The notes under the pieces are model-generated. The model was not told where the DNA came from and did not search any database. It saw only the letters and a program-made list of their open reading frames with translations. Positions 1 through 8,531 of a stretch of DNA of 64,000 nt are shown in pieces (position 1 is the first letter of the stretch; every line of letters starts with the position of its first letter). Both the position numbers and the translations under genes were made by a program. The DNA lies in NCBI RefSeq assembly GCF_003722355.1, contig NZ_QWDD01000001.1, positions 2,843,001-2,907,000 of the forward strand. The letters are read 5' to 3'. This stretch comes from Methylocystis hirsuta. Lineage in GTDB: Bacteria > Pseudomonadota > Alphaproteobacteria > Rhizobiales > Beijerinckiaceae.

Positions 1-1500
1 TCGGATTACACGCTCATTCGCGAGGCGGATCGCGCCTCGGAGCCGGAGAACCTGCACAGCGACGGCAGCGAACTCTACATCGCTAAGGGGGCGATGAAGA
101 AACTCGACGCCCCCGACCGGAACGAGATGGAAATCGCCCGCGACTATGTGTGGCTGAACCGAATTGCTTATTTTTTCTTCGTGGCCCTGTTCGTCACGGC
201 GCTCGCCCTACCGGTGATTGCTCCGGCGATTGAGGACTTTAATAAAGGCGTTTGGAGCCAGATTTCGGGAATCGCGCTCCCGTTCCAGTGGCTTTTGCAT
301 GTGCTCGGCCCCATTGGCGACGCTCTATCGCGATTCATGTCAGGCTTTGAAAATGTGCTGCGCGGCATGGGCGACACAATCCTGTCCATTACGCCTTCCT
401 ATCTTTATGCCCATGTCAAAGCGGCGCTGAATCATCCGTTTTTCAGCATTGCGCTGGTGATTGGCTATTTCTTTCTGCGCTACAAGAGCGACGCTTACGA
501 GGACGCCACGCGCTATCATGCGCGCTTGGCGTGGAACATCCAGAACGACAAACTCAAGACGGACATTGAACCCAAGCCGAGCGGATTATCGAAAAAAGTG
601 CGCGCGTTGAGAAATTCGCCTGCGGCAAGGTCCGTCCTTAAGGCCGGCCGCGCATTGACGCCTGTCGCTTATGCGCTCGTGTTCGTGATCGCCCCCGTCT
701 TCATTGCGGTCAACCGAATTGGCTTCAATTATCTGGAGGGCTCCGGGCGCATCTGTAAAGGCCCTAATCCGCCGGAGTGGGTGTCGCGCGCAAGCGGAAG
801 ATTTACGACCAGCGATCCGTGCTGGGCGAGCGGCTGGATGCTTGAGCGCGGCGGAGCCTATCGCCTGACGATCAGCATCGACCCGGAAAAAGACGACCCT
901 TGGCTCGATCAGCTGATGCTCACCGATCCCTACGGTTTTGAGGGAAGAGGCTTCGTTTACAGCGCCGGCGTCGCTCTGCGTCGGTGGCCTTCGGCCTCTT
1001 GGTTTTCTCCCATCGCTCGAATTGGCGAGCGCGGAGACGTCGAATGGCCACTGACTCCGGTCGATGGCGGCGGCGCCTTGTCGCGTTACGGCAAGAAATG
1101 TTCGTCGCTGCCGTCCGACTACGCAAACTCGGCGGAGCACGCCAGCTTTTGTGCTACTCACAAGCACCTGAAATCCTGCGCCGGCAGCGAACTTTCGCTT
1201 GGCATTGGCGATCCCCTGCCGCCCGAAGAATTGGACGCGGCGAAGAAGGCCTGGGCGCAGGACAGTTTCGTCTATGAGGGGAGGAGTTGCACAACGACTT
1301 TCCCGCGCAAGACTTTCGTGTCTGAATTCATTGCGAGCGACACGGGGGAATTTTTCCTCTTCGTCAACGACGCCGTGCACATCGCCTGGCCGGCGCGCGA
1401 ACAGATTTCCTATCGAAACAACACTGGCTCCGCGAACGTCTCGATCGAACGGCTCCCGCGCGTGGAAATGCCTGCAACGAGTGCGAGCAGCGCGCCTTGA
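1..1500 (+). CDS. C-terminal part of a membrane protein, possibly DUF2235/Tle1-type
   Basis: The frame is open from the first base (it reads SDYTLIREADRASEPEN before the first ATG at 94), so the gene starts upstream of the window. What is visible has hydrophobic segments near YFFFVALFVTALALPVIAPAI, FFSIALVIGYFFL and YALVFVIAPVFIA, then a soluble tail with a W/G-rich beta-sandwich look (GAYRLTI, FFLFVNDAV, YRNNTGSA) and several cysteines. Membrane-anchored DUF2235 (Tle1-like lipase) proteins of Rhizobiales have a catalytic N-terminal part followed by such a tail; the catalytic part would lie outside the window, so this assignment is a guess. Ends at TGA 1498-1500. Real coding is well supported by length; function is not. 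Confidence 0.6.
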   Translation, partial: SDYTLIREADRASEPENLHSDGSELYIAKGAMKKLDAPDRNEMEIARDYVWLNRIAYFFFVALFVTALALPVIAPAIEDFNKGVWSQISGIALPFQWLLHVLGPIGDALSRFMSGFENVLRGMGDTILSITPSYLYAHVKAALNHPFFSIALVIGYFFLRYKSDAYEDATRYHARLAWNIQNDKLKTDIEPKPSGLSKKVRALRNSPAARSVLKAGRALTPVAYALVFVIAPVFIAVNRIGFNYLEGSGRICKGPNPPEWVSRASGRFTTSDPCWASGWMLERGGAYRLTISIDPEKDDPWLDQLMLTDPYGFEGRGFVYSAGVALRRWPSASWFSPIARIGERGDVEWPLTPVDGGGALSRYGKKCSSLPSDYANSAEHASFCATHKHLKSCAGSELSLGIGDPLPPEELDAAKKAWAQDSFVYEGRSCTTTFPRKTFVSEFIASDTGEFFLFVNDAVHIAWPAREQISYRNNTGSANVSIERLPRVEMPATSASSAP

Positions 1501-1562
1501 TCGAGAGGCGCACGCCTGACTGAAAGGTCGGGCGACGCTTCGCGCTTCGCGTCGTCACGTGC

Positions 1563-4145
1563 TCACGAGCCCCGCGGCTTGGCGCGGGTCGTCGGCTGCG
1601 CGGCCGCCGGATCGTCCGGCCAGAGATGGCGCGGGTAGCGCCCTCTCATCTCCTTCTTCACCTCGCTCCAGGAGCCTTTCCAAAAGCTCGGCAGATCGCG
1701 CGTCGTCTGGATCGGCCGATGCGCCGGCGAGAGCAGTTCGAGCGTGAGCGGCGCGCGTCCGCGCGCAAGCGTCGGGTGACTCGAGAGGCCGTAAAGCTCC
1801 TGCACGCGCACCGCGAGGATCGGTCCGTTCTCGGCGCCATAGTCGAGCGCATGGCGCGACCCCGCGGGCGTTTCGAAATGAGAGGGCGCTTCCGCATCGA
1901 GCCTGCGCGACAACTCATAGGGGAGAAGCTGAGCGAGCGCGGCCTCGATGTCGTCGGCCGCAATGTCCGCGAGCGACGTGCGCCCCTCAATGAACGGCGT
2001 AAGCCAGTCGTCGACGCTTGCCGCCAGAGCGGCGTCGGATAGGTCCGGCCACTCGTCGCCCTCGGCGCGGCGCAGAAAGGCGACGCGGTCGCGCCGCTGC
2101 GTCTGCGCCTTCGTCCATGGCAGCCGCGCGACGCCAAGGGCGGCGACGCCGCGTGCGAGCGTCCTTGCGTTTTCTTCGGACGCCTCGGCCGCCAGATTGC
2201 GCTCGGAGAGTCGTATCGCCCCGAGACGCCGGAAGGCGCGCCGCCGCAAGCTCGCGCTCGCCGCGTCGAAGATCGTTTCGTCGCGAGTCTCGATGCGATC
2301 GCCGGCGATCGCCTCGACCTCCTCGGCGGTGAGCGCGCACGCCGCGAGGATGCGCGCCTGCGCCGCCCGGCCGGTGAGTTCGGCGACGGCGAGAAAAGGC
2401 GCGCGCGACAAAGGATCTTCGACCGGCAATATCGCGGCGCGGCCGTTCGCCATCAGGAACTCGCCGCGCGCGCCGCGCGATTTGGCGATACGATCGGGAT
2501 AGGCGAGCGCGATCAGCGCGCCGTCGGAGAACTGCCCCCTCCCTGACCCTCCCCCGCTGCGCGGGAGAGGGGACGCTAACGATCGGCGATGCGCGACGGG
2601 AAGCGCCGAGTCCGCTCCCTCTCCCGCGCCAGCGGGGGCGGGCTGGGGTGGGGGCGATCGATCAGCCGCCGCGCTCGCCAGTCTCGCCCATTGCCCCGCG
2701 AGCCGTAGCGCGTCGCGCGCCCGCTTGGAGTTTTCGCCGCGCAGGCGCTCGAGCCGATGCGAAAGCTCGGCATCGGCGCCGCCGAGGCCGCGCTCCGAGA
2801 GCAGCATGGCGAGTTCCGCGGCGCGTCTGGCTTCGCCGTGGCGCGCCGCCTCGACCACCATCCGCGCCAACCTGGGCGCGAGCGGCAGCGCCCGTACAGC
2901 GCGGCCCATGTCGGTCAGCCGACCGTCGTCGTCGAGCGCTCCAAGTTCGCGGTCGAGCGCGACCGCCTCCTTCCAGGCGGGCGCCGGCGGCGGATCGAGC
3001 CATTTGAGTCGCCCCGGATCGCTCACCCCCCAGGCCGCGAGATCAAGGGCAAGCCCGGACAGATCGGCGTCGAGAATTTCGGGCGCGGCGAAGGCCGGCA
3101 GCGCCGCCGTCTGCGGCTCATCCCACAGGCGATAGCAGACGCCGGGCTCGGTGCGGCCGGCGCGGCCGCGGCGCTGATCGACGCTGGCGCGTGAAGCGCG
3201 CACGGTCTCGAGCCGCGACAATCCGAGATCAGGCTCGAAGCGCTGCACACGCGCCAGCCCGCTGTCGACGACGATGCGGACGCCTTCGATCGTGAGCGAG
3301 GTTTCCGCGATCGACGTGGCGAGCACGATCTTACGACGGCCGGGCCGCGCCGGCGCAATGGCGAGATCCTGCTCGCCGCGATCGAGCGCGCCATAGAGCG
3401 GCGCGACGTCGATGTCGTCCGGCAGGCGCGACTCGGCAAGGCGTGAGGCGACGCGCGCGATCTCGCCCTGCCCCGGCAGAAAGGCGAGGATCGAACCTCG
3501 CTCTTCGCGCAGCGCCAGCAGGATCGCGCGGGCCATGGACTCTTCGATGCGCGCATTGGCCTCGCGGCCGAGATAACGCGTCTCGACGCCAAATGCACGC
3601 CCCTGGCTCTCGATCGTCTGGGCGCCCATCAGCGCGGCGACGCGGGCGCCGTCGAGCGTCGCCGACATGGCGATGAGCCGCAGATCCTCCCGCAGTCCTG
3701 CCTGGGCGTCGAGCGCCAGCGCCAGGCCGAGATCGGCGTCGAGCGAGCGTTCGTGATATTCATCGAATAGAACGCCGGCCACGCCCTCGAGCGCCGCATC
3801 GTCGAGGATCATCCGCGCAAACACGCCCTCGGTGACGACTTCGACGCGCGTTCGCGCCGAGATTTTCGATTCGAGGCGCATCCGCAGGCCGATCGTTTCG
3901 CCGACGGTTTCGCCCAGCGTCGCCGCCATGCGGCTCGCCGCCGCGCGGGCGGCGAGACGTCGCGGCTCCAGCAAAATGAGCTTGCCGTTCTTGGCCCAGT
4001 CCGCGTCAAGCAGCGCGAGCGGCGCGCGCGTCGTTTTGCCGGCGCCGGGCGGGGCGACGACGACAAGATTGCCCGACGCCTCAAGCGCGGCGCGGATCGC
4101 CGGCAGCACATCGTCGATCGGCAGCGCAGAAAGATCATGCGGCAT
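1563..4145 (-). CDS. hrpB: ATP-dependent helicase HrpB
   Basis: DEAH-type RNA/DNA helicase of the HrpB family, about 860 residues. Visible motifs: Walker A PPGAGKTT near residue 35, DEYH box (FDEYHERS), SAT (MSATLDG), and motif VI QRRGRAGR, followed by the HrpB C-terminal region ending in PSFWKGSWSEVKKEMRGRYPRH, which is characteristic of the family. The ATG at 4143-4145 (MPHDLSALPID) is preferred to an upstream GTG at 4193 because family members begin close to the LPIDDVLP motif. Residues about 497-537 are encoded by a palindromic repeat element (2534-2655) and are rich in Pro, Gly, Ser and Arg; this makes the protein about 40 residues longer than usual. Its cellular role in alphaproteobacteria is poorly defined. 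Confidence 0.95.
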   Translation of the reverse strand: MPHDLSALPIDDVLPAIRAALEASGNLVVVAPPGAGKTTRAPLALLDADWAKNGKLILLEPRRLAARAAASRMAATLGETVGETIGLRMRLESKISARTRVEVVTEGVFARMILDDAALEGVAGVLFDEYHERSLDADLGLALALDAQAGLREDLRLIAMSATLDGARVAALMGAQTIESQGRAFGVETRYLGREANARIEESMARAILLALREERGSILAFLPGQGEIARVASRLAESRLPDDIDVAPLYGALDRGEQDLAIAPARPGRRKIVLATSIAETSLTIEGVRIVVDSGLARVQRFEPDLGLSRLETVRASRASVDQRRGRAGRTEPGVCYRLWDEPQTAALPAFAAPEILDADLSGLALDLAAWGVSDPGRLKWLDPPPAPAWKEAVALDRELGALDDDGRLTDMGRAVRALPLAPRLARMVVEAARHGEARRAAELAMLLSERGLGGADAELSHRLERLRGENSKRARDALRLAGQWARLASAAADRSPPPQPAPAGAGEGADSALPVAHRRSLASPLPRSGGGSGRGQFSDGALIALAYPDRIAKSRGARGEFLMANGRAAILPVEDPLSRAPFLAVAELTGRAAQARILAACALTAEEVEAIAGDRIETRDETIFDAASASLRRRAFRRLGAIRLSERNLAAEASEENARTLARGVAALGVARLPWTKAQTQRRDRVAFLRRAEGDEWPDLSDAALAASVDDWLTPFIEGRTSLADIAADDIEAALAQLLPYELSRRLDAEAPSHFETPAGSRHALDYGAENGPILAVRVQELYGLSSHPTLARGRAPLTLELLSPAHRPIQTTRDLPSFWKGSWSEVKKEMRGRYPRHLWPDDPAAAQPTTRAKPRGS
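2534..2655. repeat. palindromic repeat element, copy A, inside hrpB
   Basis: About 122 bases beginning gccccctccctgaccc, with an inner hairpin arm cccccgctgcgcgggag and a second arm ctctcccgcgccagcggggg; the two outer ends (ccccctccc and ggggtggggg) are roughly complementary. The same element occurs in the same orientation at 47005-47131 upstream of uvrB. Here it is read in frame as part of hrpB and contributes no stop codon. Confidence 0.85.
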
Positions 4146-4244
4146 CGGAGGCGCGCGCTTCAAACGTTCCAAATTCCATAGCGCGACGCACATTGCGGAC
4201 GCCGGTCAAAGGGTCAAGACGCCGCCTCGCGCCGGACCGGCAAT

Positions 4245-4276
4245 GAAAAAAGCCCCTCCCTTGCGGGAGGGGCAAA
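4245..4276 (-). terminator. rho-independent terminator of the Tim44-like gene
   Basis: Nine-base-pair stem gcccctccc / gggaggggc with loop ttgc (4252-4273). On the minus strand it is followed by a run of T (plus-strand A run 4245-4251). It sits just past the stop of the Tim44-like gene at 4298. Confidence 0.85.
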
Positions 4277-4297
4277 AGATTGCAGCCAATGGTGAAC

Positions 4298-5287
4298 TTA
4301 CGCCGCCTGCTGAATCGCCGAGAGCTTCCACTCCTGCGGACCGGCGCCTGCCGGTCGGCGGAAAGTCCAGGCCTCGGACGTCTCCGTTGGCCCCGGCGAA
4401 CCGGGCGCGGGCTTGCCGGTGGCGCGATCCTCGATCACGTCATTGAGCGCGAAGCGCATGGCGACGGTGGCGTATTCGTCGACGCCTTCGCGCCAAGCCT
4501 CCGACAGGTCGCCTTGCAGCAACTTCACGTCCGAGACGCGGTTGATGACGCCCTTGCGGCGGTTGTCCTCCAATTCGTCGTCGAAATAGGAGGCCATTTC
4601 CGGCGTCGACATGCCGCGCAGCGCGCCAAGATCCTCGCGGCTATAGGCGCCCTGCGCTTCGCCGAGCAGGCGTTCGAAGGCGTTGAAGTCCTCCGCCGCG
4701 ATCTTGATCGGCTGCGCCATCGCCGCTTCCGGAGAGGCGCCGGAGCCGAAGCCCGCCGCGCCGAAAGGCGCGCGCGCCGTGAATGGCGACGTGAAGCCCG
4801 GGCTCGGACGGTGACCCGCCCCAGCCATGGCGTTCGCATTGCGACGCGTCCACCAATTGAAGGCCATGCGGGCCAGGAAGACGATCAGCGCGATCTGCAG
4901 CAGCAGGCCGATGATCGAGGCGAAACCCATCATGCCGCCGAACAGGCCATTTCCGGTGAGCAGCCCAAACAGTCCGGCGCCAAGCAGACCGCCAGCCAGT
5001 CCGCCCATGAGGCCGCGGCCAAAGGAGCCGCCAAAGAGGCCGCCGGGTTGCGCCATCGGACCGGCCATGCCGGGCGCTGGACGCGGCGCGACGCTGCGTT
5101 CGAAGGGCGAGGCCTGGCCCGGCATCGTTCGGGTCGACGGCGGGGCCGACCAGCTGCGCGAGCCGCGGCTGCCAAAGCTGCCGCCGCCGCCCATCCGCGC
5201 CTCGGCCAGGGCCGGCGCAAGCGCCAGCAAAGCGGCGAGCGCGAAAGAAACCAGCGATCCACGCTTAAGGGCGAAGAAACGCGACAT
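4298..5287 (-). CDS. Tim44-like domain protein
   Basis: 329-residue protein. It has an N-terminal signal-like segment (about 1-30, ending ALAEA), a Gly/Pro-rich stretch, two hydrophobic segments (about 93-115 and 120-140, the second FASIIGLLLQIALIVFLARM), then a soluble Tim44-like domain (about 190-325, from AEDFNAFERLLGEAQGAYSRED). In mitochondria this fold anchors the import motor; in bacteria it is found in membrane-attached proteins of unclear function. An AGGA sequence precedes the ATG at 5285-5287. It is transcribed alone, with a good terminator downstream. Confidence 0.8.
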   Translation of the reverse strand: MSRFFALKRGSLVSFALAALLALAPALAEARMGGGGSFGSRGSRSWSAPPSTRTMPGQASPFERSVAPRPAPGMAGPMAQPGGLFGGSFGRGLMGGLAGGLLGAGLFGLLTGNGLFGGMMGFASIIGLLLQIALIVFLARMAFNWWTRRNANAMAGAGHRPSPGFTSPFTARAPFGAAGFGSGASPEAAMAQPIKIAAEDFNAFERLLGEAQGAYSREDLGALRGMSTPEMASYFDDELEDNRRKGVINRVSDVKLLQGDLSEAWREGVDEYATVAMRFALNDVIEDRATGKPAPGSPGPTETSEAWTFRRPAGAGPQEWKLSAIQQAA

Positions 5288-5434
5288 TGTCTTTTGTCCT
5301 CAATATGCGGAGAGCGACGCTCCCCCAGCGAGGCAATATATAAGCGCCGCGTGACGGGTCCGCAAAGGCCGTGGCATGAATAGTCGATCGGCAGGTTGAA
5401 GCGACGCCTTGCATGGGGGCGGCATTACGCTAAA

Positions 5435-5451
5435 CTAGTCAGAATGACTAG
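5435..5451. promoter_or_regulatory. palindrome over the antitoxin start codon, likely operator
   Basis: Perfect inverted repeat CTAGTCA-gaa-TGACTAG. The second arm starts inside the antitoxin ATG (5444-5446). Phd/YefM antitoxins repress their own operon by binding short palindromes near the start, so this is a plausible autoregulatory operator; no binding evidence is available. Confidence 0.5.
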
Positions 5452-5740
5452 ATTTTCGAAATCAACCCAAAAGGAGCCGACGTCACCGGGTCGGTGGCTC
5501 CTTCAAGACGCCAAGGCGCGCTTCAGCGAACTGGTGCGGCGCGTCCGCAGCGAAGGGCCCCAGCATGTCACTGTTCACGGACGCGACGCCGTCGTCGTCG
5601 TTTCGGCGGAGGAATTTCGTCGGCTCGAGGGAGAGCGCACGGGGGACGCGTTGATCGCCGCGATGCAGGCGTCGCCCGCGCGCGACATCGACATTGAGCC
5701 CAAACGGGAAGCGATGCCCGTGCGCGAGATCGAGTTGTGA
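5444..5740 (+). CDS. Phd/YefM-family antitoxin
   Basis: 98-residue protein from ATG 5444. A TTG at 5396 would add 16 residues (MKRRLAWGRHYAKLVR) that do not look like the family, so the ATG is preferred. The pattern WLLQDAKARFSELVRRV followed by VTVHGRDAVVVVSAEEFRRL is the Phd/YefM DNA-binding and dimerisation fold; the C-terminal tail would wrap the toxin. The stop TGA overlaps the GTG of the PIN toxin gene, giving a coupled two-gene operon. It would neutralise the VapC-type toxin and repress the operon. Confidence 0.85.
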   Translation: MTRFSKSTQKEPTSPGRWLLQDAKARFSELVRRVRSEGPQHVTVHGRDAVVVVSAEEFRRLEGERTGDALIAAMQASPARDIDIEPKREAMPVREIEL

Positions 5741-6159
5741 GCGGATGGCTGCTCGACACCAATGTGCTCTCGGAACTGCGTCGTCCGAGGCCCAATGCAA
5801 AAGTCATCGCATTTGTAGCGTCGCAGCCGCTCGATCGGCTCTATGTCAGCGTGGTCACTTTTGCGGAAATCCGCTTTGGGATCGAGCTTGTTACTGATCC
5901 CGCGCGTCGGGGAGAATTGCAGGACTGGCTCACGCTCAAAGTGCGGCCGCTGTTTACACAAAGGACGCTGCCGGTCAGCGAGGACGTCATGTTGAAGTGG
6001 CGCCTGCTCGTCGAAGAAGGGCGCAAGACGCGATATACTTTCTCCCAGCCGGACCTCATCATCGCCGCCACAGCGCTTCTCCACGGCTTGACGGTCGTGA
6101 CCCGAGACACTGGCGATTTCGAGAAGGCGCGCACGCCGGTCATCAATCCGTGGGAATGA
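5737..6159 (+). CDS. VapC/FitB-type PIN-domain toxin
   Basis: 140-residue PIN-domain ribonuclease. The N-terminal motif LLDTNVLSEL carries the first metal-binding Asp; VTFAEIRFGIE carries the conserved Glu, and PDLIIAATALLHGLTVVTRDTGDF the later acidic residues. GTG start at 5737 overlaps the antitoxin stop. Members of this family cleave RNA, often tRNA, when freed from the antitoxin; the target here is unknown. Confidence 0.88.
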   Translation: MSGWLLDTNVLSELRRPRPNAKVIAFVASQPLDRLYVSVVTFAEIRFGIELVTDPARRGELQDWLTLKVRPLFTQRTLPVSEDVMLKWRLLVEEGRKTRYTFSQPDLIIAATALLHGLTVVTRDTGDFEKARTPVINPWE

Positions 6160-6245
6160 ACGCCGCAGCCCTTTGCTTCGTATGGGGCGCACGGAGTATG
6201 GAGTGGGCGTCGCGACCTTCGGCCAAAAAAGATTGAATCGGGGAC

Positions 6246-7049
6246 ATGCGTCAGTATCTCGACCTTTTGGATAAAATCCTGCGCGAGGGCGTGCGCAAGG
6301 AAGACCGCACCGGCGTCGGGACGCTGTCGCTCTTTGGCCACCAGATGCGCTTCGATCTTTCGCAAGGCTTTCCGCTGGTCACCACCAAGCGCGTGCATCT
6401 GAAATCGGTGATTCACGAATTGCTGTGGTTCCTGCAGGGCGACACCAACGTCAAATATCTGCGCGACAACGGCGTCACCATTTGGGACGAATGGGCGAAT
6501 GAAGACGGCGACCTCGGTCCGATCTACGGCATGCAATGGCGGCGCTGGCCCGACGGCGACAGGGATATCGACCAACTCGCCCATGTCGTCGAGGAGATCA
6601 GGCGCAATCCTTTCTCGCGCCGGCTGATCGTCTCGGCATGGAACCCGGCGCAGGTCGACGAGATGGCGCTGCCGCCCTGCCATTGCCTGTTCCAGTTTCA
6701 TGTCGCTGAGGTCGGCGGGCGGAAACGCCTCTCCTGCCAGCTCTATCAGCGCTCGGCCGATGTTTTCCTCGGCGTGCCGTTCAATATCGCCAGCTATGCG
6801 CTGCTGACGCATATGGTCGCGCAGGTCACGGACTGCGTTCCGGGCGATTTCGTGCACAGCTTCGGCGACGTTCATCTCTATCTCAATCATGTGGAGCAGG
6901 CGCGACTTCAGCTCTCGCGCGAACCAAAGCCCCTGCCCCGCCTGAAGCTCAATCCTTCAGTACGCTCGCTGTTCGACTTCAAATATGAAGATTTGAGCGT
7001 CGAGAATTATGAGTCCTGGCCGGCGATCGCCGCGCCGATCGCGGTGTAG
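6246..7049 (+). CDS. thyA: thymidylate synthase
   Basis: 267 residues, the usual length for the ThyA class. It methylates dUMP to dTMP using methylene-tetrahydrofolate. Seen: [28 protein letters not shown], the nucleophile region PPCHCLFQF (Cys145), [19 protein letters not shown] and [16 protein letters not shown] sequence lies just before the ATG. It heads a tightly packed group thyA, HEPN gene, unknown gene, folA; dihydrofolate made by ThyA is recycled by FolA. Confidence 0.97.
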   Translation: MRQYLDLLDKILREGVRKEDRTGVGTLSLFGHQMRFDLSQGFPLVTTKRVHLKSVIHELLWFLQGDTNVKYLRDNGVTIWDEWANEDGDLGPIYGMQWRRWPDGDRDIDQLAHVVEEIRRNPFSRRLIVSAWNPAQVDEMALPPCHCLFQFHVAEVGGRKRLSCQLYQRSADVFLGVPFNIASYALLTHMVAQVTDCVPGDFVHSFGDVHLYLNHVEQARLQLSREPKPLPRLKLNPSVRSLFDFKYEDLSVENYESWPAIAAPIAV

Positions 7050-7055
7050 GCGGCC

Positions 7056-7469
7056 ATGACCTACGACGAATTGATAGAGCTTGCTCTGGAGCGCCTTCAC
7101 GAAGCCGAGGCGCTACTCAACGCTGGCCACTGGTCGGGCGCATACTATCTTTGCGGATATAGCGTCGAACTCATTCTCAAGGCGCATATCGCAAAGCAAT
7201 TTCGCGCTTTCGAGATTCCGGATAAAAATATCGTCAACGCCGTATGGACGCATAAGCTCGACAAACTGCTGGAATTAGCAGAACTTGGGCCCGACCTCGA
7301 AGGCCGCTTCAAAGCCGCTCCACAATTGCAGGCGAACTGGAACACGGCCTTGGGCTGGAACGAAGGATCGCGCTATCGAAAGATAGACGAAACAGAGGCT
7401 CGCAGCTTGATCGAGGCGCTCAGCGATCCGGGAAACGGGGTATTCGCATGGATCCAATCCAAACTGTAG
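7056..7469 (+). CDS. HEPN-like small protein in the thyA-folA operon
   Basis: 137 residues starting 6 bases after thyA. The helical pattern ALERLHEAEALLNAGHWSGAYYLCGYSVE followed by LKAHIA and a WTHKLDKLLELAEL helix resembles HEPN-type four-helix proteins. The RNase motif of toxic HEPN proteins (R-x4-6-H) is not obvious, so catalytic activity is not claimed. The last 22 bases overlap the next gene, which suggests that the two work as a pair. It could be half of a toxin-antitoxin-like module or a neutral insert; the HEPN label rests on pattern only. Confidence 0.6.
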   Translation: MTYDELIELALERLHEAEALLNAGHWSGAYYLCGYSVELILKAHIAKQFRAFEIPDKNIVNAVWTHKLDKLLELAELGPDLEGRFKAAPQLQANWNTALGWNEGSRYRKIDETEARSLIEALSDPGNGVFAWIQSKL

Positions 7470-7846
7470 GCGGCGCTGCGGGCCTAAAGCAGATTGCCGA
7501 TGCGCTTCGCGACGAAGGTTTTCCCGTAGACGCAATCTATCTGATCAAATTGGTTTCCCAGGAAGGCGATGTTGATTGGGTCATTCGGGTGGTGACGCGC
7601 AAAGGGAACCGAGACACGATCTTCAAGGTGTTCGAACTGCGACGCGCCGGACGCCTGCCCTTGCTCGGCGGCCGCCTCCGCATCGACGCCATCGCGCCAG
7701 ATCACCCCGAGGCGTCTCGCGTCATCGCCTATGCCCGCCGATTCGGGCGTCCGCCGGTCGAGATCGACACCGTGCTGCTCGACGGCATGCTGGTGACATT
7801 CGCACTCGTGGCGGATTTTCGAAACGCCGACGCCGCGGCCGCATGA
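7448..7846 (+). CDS. unknown protein, partner of the HEPN-like gene
   Basis: 132 residues, not recognised. It begins inside the HEPN-like gene (22-base overlap) and its TGA overlaps the folA ATG. The sequence has a helical N-terminus (GLKQIADALRDEGFPV), alternating hydrophobic strands (DWVIRVVTRK, TIFKVFEL) and a C-terminal strand-helix part (DTVLLDGMLVTFALVADF), so it looks like a compact alpha/beta protein. Its arrangement echoes HEPN plus nucleotidyltransferase pairs, but no GS-x-DxD motif is visible. Confidence 0.6.
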   Translation: MDPIQTVGGAAGLKQIADALRDEGFPVDAIYLIKLVSQEGDVDWVIRVVTRKGNRDTIFKVFELRRAGRLPLLGGRLRIDAIAPDHPEASRVIAYARRFGRPPVEIDTVLLDGMLVTFALVADFRNADAAAA

Positions 7847-8367
7847 CCCTAAAGCTTGTCGCGGTCGTCGCGCGCGGACGCAATGGCGTGATCGGCGTCG
7901 CCAACGGCCTTCCCTGGCGGCTCTCGAGCGACCTCAAGCGCTACAAGGCGCGCACCTGGGGCAAGCCGATGATCATGGGACGGCGCACCTTCGAATCGAT
8001 CGGACGGCCGCTGCCCGGGCGAGAAAGCGTCGTGCTCACCCGTGATCCCCATTTCAGGGCCGAAGGCGTCCATGTCGCGGCGAGTCTGGCGGAGGCCTTG
8101 GCGACGGCGCGTCGGCTCACCGCGCTGCTTGGCGTCGACGAGATCATCATTGCGGGCGGCGAGGAAATCTATCGCGCCTTTCTCGATCTCACCGACGTGA
8201 TTGAACTGACGGAGGTCGCGCTCGATATTGCGGGCGACGCGCATTTCCCGGCGCTCGACCCCAAAGACTGGCGTGAGATCGCGCGCGAAGCGCCGCCGCG
8301 GGGCCCGAAAGACGAGGCGGACTTCGCTTTTGTCACACTTGAGCGGCGCCGTGGCCAAGGCGCCTGA
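7843..8367 (+). CDS. folA: dihydrofolate reductase
   Basis: 174 residues from ATG 7843, which overlaps the preceding stop (ATGA). Reduces dihydrofolate to tetrahydrofolate with NADPH. Motifs: NGVIGVANGLPWRLSSDLKRYK with the substrate-binding acidic residue, GKPMIMGRRTFESIGRPLPGR, and GGEEIYRAFL. A longer frame beginning at 7576 is the same gene with an out-of-place upstream extension and is not used. Co-transcription with thyA completes the thymidylate cycle. Confidence 0.96.
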   Translation: MTLKLVAVVARGRNGVIGVANGLPWRLSSDLKRYKARTWGKPMIMGRRTFESIGRPLPGRESVVLTRDPHFRAEGVHVAASLAEALATARRLTALLGVDEIIIAGGEEIYRAFLDLTDVIELTEVALDIAGDAHFPALDPKDWREIAREAPPRGPKDEADFAFVTLERRRGQGA

Positions 8368-8433
8368 AACCAGTTGCGGCGCAATGCGGCTGTCGATATA
8401 AAACGCCTCGAAAGCGGCTTCGGCCATTTCTGT

Positions 8434-8510
8434 CGGAGTGTAGCGCAGCCTGGTAGCGCACCTCGTTCGGGACGAGGGGGTCGGAGGTTCGAATCCTCTC
8501 ACTCCGACCA
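8434..8510 (+). tRNA. tRNA-Pro (anticodon CGG)
   Basis: 77-nt cloverleaf with encoded CCA end. Acceptor stem CGGAGTG pairs with CACTCCG, the anticodon stem is CCTCG/CGAGG around loop TTCGGGA (anticodon CGG), and the T arm contains GGTTCGAATCC. A protein reading of the opposite strand here ([15 protein letters not shown]) is the well-known artefact of a tRNA gene. Confidence 0.97.
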
Positions 8511-8531
8511 ATGTTCTCAAAAAATTAGGAT

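Noticed and set aside
4280..5383. Long plus-strand frame (367 codons) opposite the Tim44-like gene
   Set aside because: It is the antisense reading of a well-supported gene; its product is Arg/Ala-rich without any domain, as expected from GC-rich shadow frames.
7849..8520. Minus-strand frame beginning [19 protein letters not shown]
   Set aside because: It reads across the reverse strand of tRNA-Pro and folA; this N-terminus is a familiar false protein from tRNA genes.
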